From NCBI GenBank assembly GCA_963573305.1, contig OY754329.1:81898576-81962575 (forward strand): a stretch of DNA of 64,000 bases. Direction: 5' to 3'. The notes beneath the pieces are model-generated. The model saw only the letters and a list, made by a program, of their open reading frames with translations, had not been told where the DNA came from and did not search any database. This document shows positions 1-10,809 of the stretch, piece by piece. Position numbers and translations under genes: made by a program. Position 1 is the first letter of the stretch. Every line of letters starts with the position of its first letter. Source of the stretch: Pyrrhosoma nymphula (Eukaryota; Arthropoda; Insecta; Odonata; Coenagrionidae).

Positions 1-180
1 GATCCCGGTTCGAATCCCGGCTAAGGTGAAATTTTTTCTGTCTGGATTTGACTCATTTTCATCTTCCGCACCAAACCCTGTGTTCGTCCTTTTATGTGTA
101 CCTATCCATTTCCATTTTCCTATGAATGTATGAATTTATTCGCGCCTTTGAGCCTCATTTTCGTATGATTGAGTATATTT
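1..180 (+). repeat. tRNA-derived SINE, 5' cut by window edge
   Basis: A pol III B-box-like sequence (GGTTCGAATCC, 7-17) is followed by a body that recurs almost unchanged at 446-600. The downstream text, including the stretch ending in tgattgagtatat, is shared by both copies. The A box lies off the window edge. The match to the second copy makes this a repeat and not a tRNA gene. Confidence 0.65.
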
Positions 181-404
181 GGCCATGTTGGCTCTTTTCT
201 TCTTCTACGGCTATGCGTGCCTTTAAACGTACTGTTCACCTCTTTTTATGTTGTCTGCCTGTATTCCTCTTTCCTTTCAACCTTCCAATTGTGTTTGTCC
301 TCTATATGGTGGGTGAAATCGCCCTTGCGCGCCATCTCTGGGCCGTTCAACTTGGGCATGGGGTGTGACATAAAACCCCGTCAAATTCAGCAGTTAATTG
401 AGTA
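181..404. other. no gene recognised
   Basis: Short open frames here show no family motif or codon pattern of a gene. The stretch separates two direct copies of one SINE. Confidence 0.4.
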
Positions 405-611
405 GCCTTGGTGGTGTGACTGGTAGCACACCCGACAGGCAATTGGGAAATCCGGGTTCGAATCCCGGTTAAGGTGAAATTTTTTCTGTCTGGATTTGAC
501 TCATTTTCATCTTCCCCACCAAACTCTGTGTTTGTCATTTTATGTGTTCCTATCCTACATTCCTTTGAGTGCATTATTCGAATGATTGAGTATATATATA
601 TATATATATAG
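405..611 (+). repeat. tRNA-derived SINE with (AT)n tail
   Basis: The head from 405 looks like a tRNA: an A-box-like TGGTGTGACTGGTAGCAC region near 410-428 and the B box GGTTCGAATCC near 453. The two halves do not form a proper acceptor stem, so it is a tRNA-derived SINE head and not a tRNA. The body matches 19-180 and ends in a short (AT)n run near 593-611. Confidence 0.7.
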
Positions 612-1684
612 GATAGGAGGAAGGGAAAGAGACGTGTAGACCAACCTTAAAGGTGTGGTTGAAGGTGGAGTTGTAGGATAAAACGTGTTCAGCTACAGGG
701 AGAGAAGAGGAAAGGGAGGGCTTTAGGGGCTAGGGGCGGGTTATGGCATTTAGAAAGATATCCCACTAATAAACATAGGTATAAAATCTCTTGGAGGAAA
801 ACGCTCTGGGCAACAATGCAGATTCATAGATAATATACTGAATGCACTTGGAAAACATAGAAACAAAAGGGACACTCAAATACACTTGGACGTTTGGAAC
901 GACCTTGTTTTAGAACAATCATTATTCCTTTTGGAAATCTGCTCCTAGGATTATTGCAAAAACATATTCACCTATTTAGTTTTTAACGACTGGCGTAATC
1001 GTTATAACTGTTAAATTTGAATAGATGTTACAGTTTTGGACTTAACTTTGTGGAAACGTGACGCTTAAAATAATTTTTCGCTTATTACATTCCACACTTT
1101 TTATTTTTGCCTGCCATGTTTTTGACATATAATGTCATTATATGTATTTATTTAATAAAAATCACATTGTATGTTGAAACCATGGCCGACAAATTAAAAA
1201 GTGTGGAATATACAAAGTAAGAAGTTATTTCATGTTGAAATGGAATTACGATATGCCAGGTCAAACCGCATTACTGCCTAGTAGTTATTTATTTCACTAA
1301 TTCAGGACCTATTCGCTTGGCGTCAGAGTGAAATGTTTTAACACACAATATAACAACTTAGGTAGATAACAACGCATAGATCCAGCGACAGTAAGGTAAA
1401 ATATACATCATGAATAATTCAAGTTATTGCTTCGGTATTTCAATTACATTTCCTCCATATGCTGGCATCACTTCACGTCCAAACGTGTTCGGTGGATGTG
1501 ACATATTAAAGTCGCCTTTCTCATTCATGTTTTGTCACTTTGTAGGAGTAGGAAGTTAGCCTTGCCTTGACGTTTCATATTAATAAATAATATATCGTTT
1601 AATTCATAGGTACAATGGAAACATGCCATACACCCGTTTCCGCCCTATAAATAATGCCATCATCCATGACTCATATATTTACGT
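612..1684. other. intergenic, one small inverted repeat
   Basis: No coding signal was found. An imperfect inverted repeat has arms near 1086-1115 and 1180-1213, sharing CATTCCACACTTTTTA and its complement, and could be a degraded palindromic MITE. The rest is AT-rich unique sequence. Confidence 0.35.
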
Positions 1685-1893
1685 TGATAGGGAAGGATGT
1701 TGGGTAAGCGGGGAAGAGAAAGAAAGAAATTAGGTTTTATGGACGTAATGAGAAAGGTAGGACTTATGCTGAGATAAAGAAAGAAATACTAGAGGTAGAA
1801 AGGGCACGGCACGTGTGAGAGTTCGTTGGATATTCTCTGACTTTCTTCATAACCTACCTCTAACCGGTAGATTACTCTAATGAATGAATGAAT
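1685..1893 (+). mobile_element. non-LTR retrotransposon 3' end fragment
   Basis: The sequence codes for the end of a reverse-transcriptase ORF (MLGKRGRERKK-like residues from 1698) and a short 3' UTR, ending in a (TGAA)n tail at about 1880-1893. The same 3' end, inverted, is found at 23930-24100 with more of the ORF attached. It is a 5'-truncated insertion, as is usual for LINEs. Confidence 0.65.
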
Positions 1894-2169
1894 TAAAAAA
1901 ACGTGATAAAAATAATCTTCAGACGAATTTGTCATCCTCGAGAAATGACTTATTTTCAGGTTGCGTTAATTTAAAATCAAGAGTAGCTTTATTCCAACAC
2001 CTAGATCTCCCAAATCGGAATCCTGGTAGTGTACGAAGGATAAATATGTTGAGGGGAGGTTTTTGCAATTATTTTAATAAAATGAGCAATAACGATTACT
2101 TAAGATAACGGATAGTTCGAAATAAGTCATTAATTAGAAAGTAAACTTTTCAAATTAAGGCCTGGTTCA
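1894..2169. other. intergenic, nothing recognised
   Basis: AT-rich sequence without a supported feature, just upstream of first exon A. Confidence 0.35.
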
Positions 2170-2299
2170 AACGTGAAATACTGATCAATGCATGAAATAG
2201 CTAATTCTCTAGGATAACCATAGTCACAGAATTTAATCCCACACGCTACAACGTTTTTACTGCAGTCCCAACTATATATTATATAGATTTCTAATAGAT
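2170..2299 (+). promoter_or_regulatory. conserved 5' flank of first exon A
   Basis: This block is clearly similar to 28785-28906, upstream of a decayed copy of the same exon. Shared parts include AGAATTTAATCCCACA, GCTACAA, TGCAGTCCCA and the bases just before the ATG. The similarity could be nothing more than co-duplication, but it is the best candidate for 5' UTR or promoter of exon A. No TATA box or initiator can be fixed from sequence alone. Confidence 0.35.
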
Positions 2300-3265
2300 A
2301 TGTCCGGAAATGTGATTTTAAGCCCCTCATCTGAGGTAAAACAATCTTTTGGAGCCTTATTAATCATAAATAGGGCCCTGGGATTGGCGCCTCGGAATAA
2401 AAATGGTCCTGGGTCTTGCTATATTTTCCATAAGAAATTTTATGGTGTCTTACTAGCTTTCACTATCTTTTCCGGGATAAAATTACTTGCCATAGACGAA
2501 GCTAAGAACAAAAAAGGCTTTTTTTGGGGAATTTTGCAAATAGCTTGGACCGAATTAGTATTGATCATGACATCGTTCGCTGGTTACAGACTTTCAAGGG
2601 TACTTGGAACACTTCAACTAATTCTCCTCGATTTTGAGAAGTGTTGCTTACTCCTTCATAGTCAAGGATATGTAACAGAAAAGTTTAAAATGAGAATCGT
2701 GAGTACTATCCAATTGTTGTTGATAATACTAGTGATTATTTTGTGTCTTTACGGCATATGGGGGTATTACCGAGACTCCGAAGTAATAACGTCATTCCTT
2801 CTTGTTTTATCCCTCGTCCAATATGCCTGGTTTATAATTTGCGAGTGCTTGTGGTGCTTGATGAGCACCTTTGTTTTGATGAGTGGTGTTTTGCTATCCA
2901 CGTTGGGTAAGTTCATTCAAGACGTATGTGATTCATGCAATCATAGACCAATGAGTGTACCGAACGCCTCTAAGCAGGAGTCGCGGGAACTGGTGATTGT
3001 GGTGAAACGATGGAGAGAAATACAGAGAAAGATACACAGAGTGACGAAAAGCGTGAACAGTAGTTATGGTGCCACGGTGGTAGTGCTTGTAATTTTAAAT
3101 TTCACCAACATCACTCTTGCCCTCAACGACTTCCTTCGTGACGTCATCACCGGAACTGAGCGACCAGAGAGTTCCTATTTGTTTGTATTCAAGCCTCTTA
3201 TCACAAGTTTCTTGTTCATACCTTTGGTCACCATCGTATGGAGTTGTAACGGAGTTCATTGCATG
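2300..3265 (+). CDS. Gustatory receptor first exon A (alternative first exon)
   Basis: The exon codes for 322 residues of an insect gustatory receptor, a ligand-gated cation channel subunit in the dendrite membrane of taste neurons. Six hydrophobic segments lie near residues 48-64, 75-95, 134-155, 163-200, 255-275 and 293-314. The N-terminal FGALLIINRALGLAPR and the GATVVVLVILNFTNI region match exons B and C closely. Translation is taken to end at the ATG codon 3263-3265, followed by the donor GTAAATAT; the frame runs open to 3397 but that tail has no receptor character. Cys sits seven codons before the donor, as in all seven first exons here. No seventh segment is coded, and no private 3' exons are seen before exon B. 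I infer splicing to the constant exons at 37529-41888, giving 416 residues. If that is wrong, this is a receptor gene that has lost its 3' end. Confidence 0.85.
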
Positions 3266-3414
3266 GTAAATATATTTAAAACATTTATTTTTTCCTTAAA
3301 CATTTATGAGTCTCTTTTGAAAAAGAAGATTTTATTGAAAAAGTATTACGATTCTATAACCCAATTTACACATGTTCCCATTAATGTTTCTCTCTAGGAG
3401 AAACTATTTTTCTG

Positions 3415-3462
<48 letters not shown>
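3266..3462. repeat. start of intron with (AT)n microsatellite
   Basis: Intron sequence after exon A. A run of about 45 bases of pure TA lies at about 3419-3464. Confidence 0.7.
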
Positions 3463-3466
<4 letters not shown>

Positions 3467-3660
3467 CTAGCAATAAGGCGTTGAGGTTGGGGAAGGATAG
3501 GAAAGTGAGTAGTGAATCTCCTCCAGCTGAAGAAGGGTCCTTAGCCCGAAAGTTACCCCTAAGCAGTGTACACCGGTGTCGTCATGGATCATCTGCCAGT
3601 GAGTGTCCACTGATTTACTTCCTTATCCTTCCCCAACCTCAACGCCTTGTTTCTAGCTTA
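3463..3660. repeat. Hairpin element with perfect 25 bp arms
   Basis: Arms 3475-3499 and 3624-3648 are perfect reverse complements (AAGGCGTTGAGGTTGGGG and on). An outer 8 bp pair, taagctag at 3463-3470 and ctagctta at 3653-3660, extends it. Between the arms, 3527-3551 reads CTGAAGA, a GGG/CCC stem with a loop, then GAAA, which resembles a hammerhead ribozyme core. The element sits between AT microsatellites, the favoured site for some Penelope-like retroelements. The family is not certain. Confidence 0.5.
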
Positions 3661-3684
3661 TAATTTTATATTTATTTCCTTTCC

Positions 3685-3778
3685 TTATATATATATATAT
3701 GTATATATATAAAAGGAAAGGAATATATATATATATATATTCGCCGAGTGTGTTTTCTCAGAAGATATTATATATACC

Positions 3779-3821
<43 letters not shown>

Positions 3822-3860
3822 TTTTACACCTATATATATATATATATATATATTTCGTTC
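3685..3860. repeat. (TA)n-rich microsatellite cluster
   Basis: Several TA/TATA runs at about 3688-3712, 3724-3740 and 3775-3853 with short interruptions. The open frame across it is an artefact of the repeat. Confidence 0.8.
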
Positions 3861-3904
3861 ACTCACTCACACACCACCTTTAGGCGAATAAATATATAAT
3901 AATT

Positions 3905-4084
3905 TGAAGAGAAGGTGAAAGAAAGAGATAGGAAACATGTAACTAAAATTGGACGAAGACACTGGTGATGTGGAAGATGGTAAAGCCGAGAAATCAGAGG
4001 GTAAAAATGTGCCGTGGCCGGGACTCGAACCCGAAACCTCCCGATTTCGCGCCGAGTGCTCTACCAGTTGAGCTACCAGGACAC
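3905..4084 (-). repeat. tRNA-derived SINE
   Basis: On the minus strand a tRNA-like head starts at 4084, with an A box (TAGCTCAACTGG, about 4074-4063) and a B box (GGTTCGAGTCCC, about 4031-4020). The expected acceptor stem does not close: the 5' GTGTCCT is not met by its complement after the T arm. That makes it a SINE head. The body runs into the AT-rich repeat to the left, and its exact end is not clear. Confidence 0.6.
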
Positions 4085-4416
4085 TTAGTTTTACCTTGAT
4101 TTCGGCTGTGGCTTCTAACAAAGAATGCCCCTTCAAGCTTGAGCCCGTAGCCGTGGCCTCTGGATGGCACACAAGGGCAGCTATTCCATCACCAAGGGAG
4201 AAGAATTAGACATGGACACAAGAAGAAAGCAAAGATGAGTTCATTCACATAGAGAGTTGGAAAGAGATAGGAACATGAACTGAAGAGGAAGGAAGAGTGG
4301 GGCGGAATTAAATATTGAAACACAAAAAAGAAGAACACTCACAATATACGTTCTGATATTTCGGCAGCCGAGCTGCCTTTCTCACAGAAGGAAGGATACA
4401 GAATGATGGATAGGCA

Positions 4417-4483
4417 GGGGACAAGGGGTAGAGTGAGGTAGGAGGAGAGGGAGGACTCCTACCTCACTCTACCCCTTGTCCCC
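4417..4483. repeat. Perfect 28 bp hairpin
   Basis: Arms 4417-4444 and 4456-4483 are perfect reverse complements with an 11-base purine loop. No T run follows and there is no nearby gene end, so it is not read as a terminator. Confidence 0.8.
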
Positions 4484-4517
4484 TACCCGCCCCCTACACG
4501 CCCCACCTGTGGCAAAG

Positions 4518-4518
<1 letters not shown>

Positions 4519-4584
<66 letters not shown>
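4519..4584. repeat. (AT)n microsatellite
   Basis: About 65 bases of pure AT. The DNA transposon starting at 4591 inserted at its edge, and the AT run resumes at 8026. Confidence 0.9.
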
Positions 4585-4587
<3 letters not shown>

Positions 4588-4590
4588 TAT

Positions 4591-7500
4591 GGGTCATTCC
4601 ACCTCAATTCAACAAACGTTTGTCCCTTAAGGTCTCAGATTTTGATAAAAATTGGTGTATGGGTGCAATATTAACTCAAACTGAATACCCTCAAACCGTT
4701 TTGTGAAAAAAAATTTTTTGTGTGAATTATGCATATTTTAATTTTTTCACATTTTTAGCAAAAATCCGTGCCTTAAATCATATTATCACTTATATCTCCG
4801 CTTGTAATTATCATAAAACAATGATTAATAGCTTTTATTAAAGCTAAATCTTTATTGAATGCAAATATATCAATGAAAATTATTTTCTCTTAAACCCTAT
4901 TGTTGTAAATTACTAATGTTTAAAAAATTGTTAATAGACTTTTCTCAAATACTCCATCTCAGAATCGGCCGAAACTTTTTTTCCGTTATCTAAACATATT
5001 CAGCTAACTACTTCAAAAATAAAATTTAGTGGCAACTCATAAATGCGTTTTTTATAAATATTTAAACATTTACAATTTTCTCTCGCGCGGCCGGTGTTTC
5101 AAAAATTGTTAATGCACTTTTCTCAAATACTCCATCTCAGAATCGGCCGAAAATGTTTTTCCGTAATCTAAACACAACCAGCTAACTAGTAAAAAAATAA
5201 AATTTAGTGGAAATTCATAAATGCGTTTTTTATAAATATTTAAACATTTACAATTTTCTCTCGCGCGGCCCGTCAGCTTCCCATTTGGAATACATGCAGC
5301 AGACACGTGATGCAAGCCTAAACATTTCCCTAATTGCTCAAGGTCGTGGCTATATGAGATAAGAATATATTATAAACTATGAATGTTAACAACAATTGTT
5401 ATTTGTTCTGTTAAATGGATGTTTGCAGAGAAATTAACCATTGAGCCCCACTTTCTCTGCGCGAAGTTTTTTCTAACTACTCCGACACAATCGATTGAAA
5501 ACTAACGAGAAAGCAAAATCCTTGTATTTATAACAAATGTAAAATGGTTAAGTTAGCATGCTTTCCGTAAACATATGATGTCCTACCATGTAGGAAGGGG
5601 TCCTCTCCGAAATATTTTATTTGAGGATCCTGATACTCCTGCATGCAACTTACCGCTGAATCCTCGTCCCTTGCTTGACGAAGAGGGTCTCTTCAATATA
5701 ACCACTCCATTTGATTCGGGTATTGCTGCATGAAACTCCCTAATGCCTGGTATACTAACTGCTTGAAGAAATATTTTCGCAAGTACATCGGAATGTTTTC
5801 TATTTTTTTCTTTCTTTGCGTAGCCAAAATCCACTCCTAAAATATGATCTTTTGCCCGTCTAAAGAGTTCTATAGGTGTACGTATTTGTTTTTTGTATGG
5901 AAGCTGAAGGCTTGTTCTTGCTGCTAGTCTTTTCAAAGTTCCTCCCAGTCTATCACTTGGCCCTTTGCCATGCGATGTAGCAAAGAAATGCCATTCTGCA
6001 TAGACTGTGAAATCTTTCCTGTGAAGAGATAAGTTCTGAATTTATACTTGTTTTATAATGAGCAGCAACCATCTGAATAATATTTTTCTTTTTGAAGCTT
6101 CGGAACTTTCAATTTCAAGAATTTAAGAAGAATGTTTTGAAAAACATGTACAGTTGATGGTATATGCTTAAGGCTGTTTGATATGATTACGAAGTTCAAT
6201 GGGATTACATTATCCTGGACTTTAAGTCGATAATTGCAAGCAAAGAGGTGAACTGTTGCTTGGCCGTTATTCCAAAGCATATCTTGCATGCTGTCCTGTA
6301 AAACGAAAGCGCAATTTTCAGGAAAATCTTCAATGACGAGAACCTGCCCCACTTGGATGTTATGCTTTACATTTCTAAGAAAATCAGATTGATTTTTAGC
6401 AATGTAGTCATGTGGCTGAAGTTTCTGTAACTTTTCAATAAAAGTTTCAAAAAGTTATCGGTAGATTTTTTAAAACTTTCTAGGGAGCAATGGTTATCTT
6501 TCACCCATTGGTGGTAAGTAATGCTATCAATTAAATTTCCATCAAAGTGTTCTTCTACTGAATTCCAAATTTTGCTCGGCCCAGGGCAGTTTTTACATTC
6601 GTTAAAATGGCATGACTCGGTCGGTCGCAGGGAAACACATCATTGCTGACAAAAAGTCTTTATATGACAACAGCGGCTCGGTATTATCCCTTGGATTTAG
6701 TGGTGACAACCTTGCACCTAAAATCATGAATTTAATAATTTGATGCACCAGACACAGGCATACGGTATGAGTTCCTGATGCTCCCGCAAGAACGCACTTC
6801 TTAGGTCTGAGCTCTGCAAAATTTGAAAATGAAACAGTTGCTTCGGCATATTTTTCCTTAAATTACAAAATACCTCTTTCAAATTTCCTAAAATTAGTTT
6901 TCTGTTTATGTGTCCGTTTTCCATTGTCATTAACGCCGAGCAAGAGTTTTCAATCGATTGTGTCGGAGTAGTTAGAAAAAACTTCACGCAGAGAAAGTGG
7001 GGCTCAATGGTTAATTTCTCTGCAAACATCCATTTAACAGAACAAATAACAATTGTTGTTAACATTCATAGTTTATAATATATTTTTATCTCATATAGCC
7101 ACGACCTTGAGCAATTAGGGAAATGTTTAGGCTTGCATCACGTGTCTGCTGCATGTATTCCAAATGGGAAGCTGACGGGCCGCGCGAGAGAAAATTGTAA
7201 ATGTTTAAATATTTATAAAAAACGCATTTATGAATTTCCACTAAATTTTATTTTTTTACTAGTTAGCTGGTTGTGTTTAAATTACGGAAAAACATTTTCG
7301 GCCGATTCTGAGATGGAGTATTTGAGAAAAGTGCATTAACAATTTTTGAAACACGGGCCGCGCGAGAGAAAATTGTAAATGTTTAAATATTTATAAAAAG
7401 CGCATTGATGAACTTCCACTAAATTTTATTTTTGGAATAGTTAGCTAGATATGTTTAGATTACGGAAAAAAAGTGTCGGCCGATTCTGAGGTAAAGTATT

Positions 7501-8025
7501 TGAGAAAAGTGTATTAACAATTTTTGAAGCGCGAGAGAAAATTGTAAATGTTTAAATATTTATAAAAAACGCATTTATGAGTTGCCACTAAATTTTATTT
7601 TTGAAATAGTTAGCTGAATATGTTTAAATTCCGGAAAAAAAGTTTCGGCCGATTCTGAGATGGAGTATTTGAGAAAAGTTTATTAACAATTTTTTAAACA
7701 TTAGTAATTCACAACAATAGGGTATAAGAGAAAATAATTTTCATTGATATATTTGCATTCAATAAAGATTTAGCTTTAATAAAAGCTATTAATCATTGTT
7801 TTATGATAATTACAAGCGGAGATATAAGTGATAATATGATTTAAGGCACGGATTTTTGCTAAAAATGCGAAAAAATTAAAATATGCATAATTCACACAAA
7901 AATTTTTTTTTCACAAAACGGTTTGAGGGTATTCAGTTTGAGTTATATTGCATCCATACACCAATTTTTATCAAAATCTGAGACCTTAAGGGACAAACGT
8001 TTGTTGAATTGAGGTGGAATGACCC
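4591..8025 (-). mobile_element. DNA transposon with about 1 kb terminal inverted repeats
   Basis: The ends GGGTCATTCCACCTCAATTC (4591) and its complement (ending 8025) begin long inverted repeats of about 910 bp (4591-5502) and 1080 bp (6948-8025), meeting at ttttcaatcgattg. Subterminal units of about 160 bp (GCGCGAGAGAAAATTGTAAA and on) repeat at least twice in the left arm and three times in the right, which explains their unequal length. The element sits in an AT microsatellite, so the target duplication cannot be told from the repeat. The core codes for a broken transposase on the minus strand. The superfamily is not assigned. Confidence 0.85.
5583..7065 (-). pseudogene. Broken DDE-type transposase of the 4591-8025 element
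   Basis: Read from 7065 down to 5583, pieces in different frames line up as one transposase: GASGTHTVCLCLVHQ (about 6810-6760), a Cys/His cluster CHFNECKNCPGP (about 6612-6575), ITYHQWVKDN, the VIEDFPENCAF and NGQATVHLFACNY core (6352-6230), YYSDGC (about 6070), and HFFATSHGKGP with GGTLKRLAARTSLQ (about 5985-5895). This order is one I know from uncharacterised transposases of insects and cnidarians. At least three frame changes and stops separate the pieces, so no protein is made. The start of the frame from 7065 lies inside the right inverted repeat. Confidence 0.65.
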
Positions 8026-8164
8026 ATATATATATATTCACACACAATCCAGATAAATATTTCCTTGTGTTTACCAAATTTTCGTACGACTTTTTCCCTA
8101 ATATCACACTGATTTTAACATCATAACGCCCTCCATTATTTTAACACAAGCCTTTCGTTGGCAT

Positions 8165-8440
8165 CCAATACTGTGGGCCCGGGTTAAAATTTCTCTCCGT
8201 ATCCGTAGATTGTTTGGTGAAATCACGATTCTCACTTGGGTGTCACTTCAACTACAATACGCCGCCCTTCAGATGGGATGTAAAACTTTGGGAATTTCGC
8301 CGCCTTTCATTAAGACCAGGATCATGCCAATGCTGGGTTTTCCTCCATTTTCTAGTAATCCTAACCTTATCTATCCAATCCACCTTTTATTTTCGGCGCT
8401 AGTGACCTTAGTTGTCGGATGTCTCCCAAGATAACCAAAA
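8165..8440 (+). repeat. SINE fragment
   Basis: A B-box remnant (GGCCCGGGTTAAAATTTC, about 8177) is followed by GGGTGTCACTTCAACTAC and CCTTCAGATGGGATGTAAAA, phrases common in tRNA-headed SINE/LINE-tail repeats of arthropods. The A box is not clear. Open frames across it are incidental. Confidence 0.45.
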
Positions 8441-10809
8441 GCCTCTAGAATTCTGTTAGAGTTTCACACATTTGGCCGTCATCGAATGGAGTTTCGATGG
8501 TGTTCATTTAGCCTGTAACCAAAGGCATGTCTCACAGGACGCCGAAGTTTTTAAATATGTTTTGTCTATATTTGCTTTATTTCTGAATGCTCCAAAATTC
8601 AGTGACTGATTTTGATTGGCTAACCACTGATTTTGAGCCTTAACCAACGAAGCTCAACTCTCACGTAGTAAATGTGGCAACACAGACGATTCGAGACTGA
8701 AGTGAACCTCACGGCACTCGGAGAGAGACTGAGTTCCCCACTCCCCCAATGTATTCCACACTAATCTTCAGTGATTGACTGCAAAAGTTAAAGACACACC
8801 AGTATATTTAAGGTCAACCGCCATGAGTTGGGAAAAAGGGTATGATTAGATACCACTTCACTTACTCATCATCTACTCCACATTAAATTCCCAATCACTT
8901 ACAGGGACTTCCTTCTTTCTTGAACCGTGGATTAGTGCTTTCCTATCTGCCAAATTTTCCCCATCCTTTTCTAAACCTAAATTTTAAAATACATGAATTT
9001 TTCTCATTCTTTCCTCATAGCACAGGGTTCGGAACAACTCAACGCAATACTTGATATTAAGCTTTCCATAGACTCATTACATGTTAAATATAATTAAAGC
9101 CATTGCTACCTTTATTCACAATATTTATTATATACATATTTTCATTCAGCAGAAAAGGCAAGATTCAGTAAACCATATTCACAATGTTCTCACCTTTTCA
9201 ACACCTCGTCACTGTTGAAGGTTGGATAATGGTAAAATGTAAAATAATGTTTCTTAAGATGTTGATTTTGGTCATGACCATATGCCATGTAAACGGCAAC
9301 CGTAACCGATTGTAAAAAAACAATCATATAATAAAGGTGCCATTTAAACTGTTACAAAATATTATACTAAATATAAAATATTTTCAAGAGTTACTTGCTT
9401 AACTTTATCCAACATCTTAGTATACATTAAGTTACTGTTCACTCGGCTAAAATTCCAACTCTTTCCTTTACGTGATTTTTTATATTCTACCAAACATAAC
9501 TGCTTGAAACAGAGCCATTTACAACCACTTAGGTCAAATAAATGTTCGGTTGCAGGTGGTTAACTTAACAGACAGAAAAGTTAACCTGAAAATCTGGAAA
9601 AAATGCCTACCCTTACATCTCTACTGTGGTTAGCGACGAGGAATTTTCTAAGTGAAGTTGGCATAACCTTTGGCTAACTGAATCCTTTTAAGAGTTCGGA
9701 GAGGGTTAAATCTGAAATACAGAGAAAGCAACAGTTTATCGCTATATGACATTCGTGTCGACTTTGACCGTTAACTGCCACTGATCTCCTCAAATGAAAA
9801 GTAGAAAATTGCCTATATTTCCACTGTCGCACGCCTTGTATACATTTTTCTTTATTTTTTTGTGCCCAAGAACCCACACCGAATACCATACTGCGAACCT
9901 TCCTCAAATATCTTCGATCTTATTCATCACTATCCGATACACTTGGCCTACATTTTTTATCTCTTCTTTCGAGATGGTATCGACCGGAGCTTAAGCCACC
10001 AATTTTTGCTTTCATACCCCAATAGAGTTTCCCAACCACCTTTCTTATTTCAGGATTTCAGGGTAGAACTTAGATGCATTCTTATTAAACTAGCAGTCAA
10101 CCGGGAATTCAGTTATTTTCCCACATTTATCTCGTCAAATATCGATGTGTCATTTCCCCTCGCTACATATCTTTACAAACGGTTTACGTTGGCATTCAGC
10201 TGGGTGGGTCAGTCACGTTTTGCTTCCTTTTGGTGTGAACGAGTTGTGTTCACTGCTATTCAATTTTCTTCTCTCGATTTAATATACGCGCTGTACTTCT
10301 GAGCGGACGTATTAATTATTATGTAGGATATGTAGCTAAACATGTCTTGTGTCAGGCCCACGTCACATATTTATAGTAAAAATTACCGATTACTCAATTC
10401 ATAAAAAACTCATTGCATTGATTTTCATTAGGCCGCTACTACCATTTTTGAAATAATATTTTTAGTGATCTACACATTTCATAGAAATCCAAGTTAATTT
10501 CAAGAAGCAGACTTTCCAGAATTCCCAGAATTTAAAGAGGCGTTTATTCAAATTGAATATATTAATTTTAGAAGGCACATAACATAGGATATTAGCAGCA
10601 ATTACTAATAAAACAAAAGAGGATAATTACTATAGAAAATGAAGGATTTTATTATACCAGTACATAAAATATCGACCCTTTGCGTCATAATTAATACTTA
10701 AAATACAGCAGCTTAAAAATACTGCACTTCTGTACGGAAAACATGGAGTTTTAAAGTAGCCCCTCCCACAATACTAATATAATATCATTTCATACCTAAT
10801 TATAAGTTC
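8441..10809. other. Long intergenic stretch, nothing recognised
   Basis: No GR 3' exon (the 23-, 30- and 41-codon set) is found here, which matters for exon A. The longest open frame, 9862-10302, has low-complexity composition, no membrane-protein layout like its neighbours and no motif I know. I treat it as non-coding. Confidence 0.4.

Noticed and set aside
3266..3397. Reading exon A on to the stop at 3397 as an intronless gene
   Set aside because: The tail lacks the seventh membrane segment and the C-terminal motif, and a donor identical in form to those of B and C sits at 3266. B, C, D and E give the same picture.
4014..4084. tRNA gene on the minus strand
   Set aside because: A and B boxes are good, but the acceptor stem does not pair and the head continues into a SINE body.
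9862..10302. 146-codon open frame as a gene
   Set aside because: No motif, no receptor-like layout and low-complexity composition; nothing supports translation.
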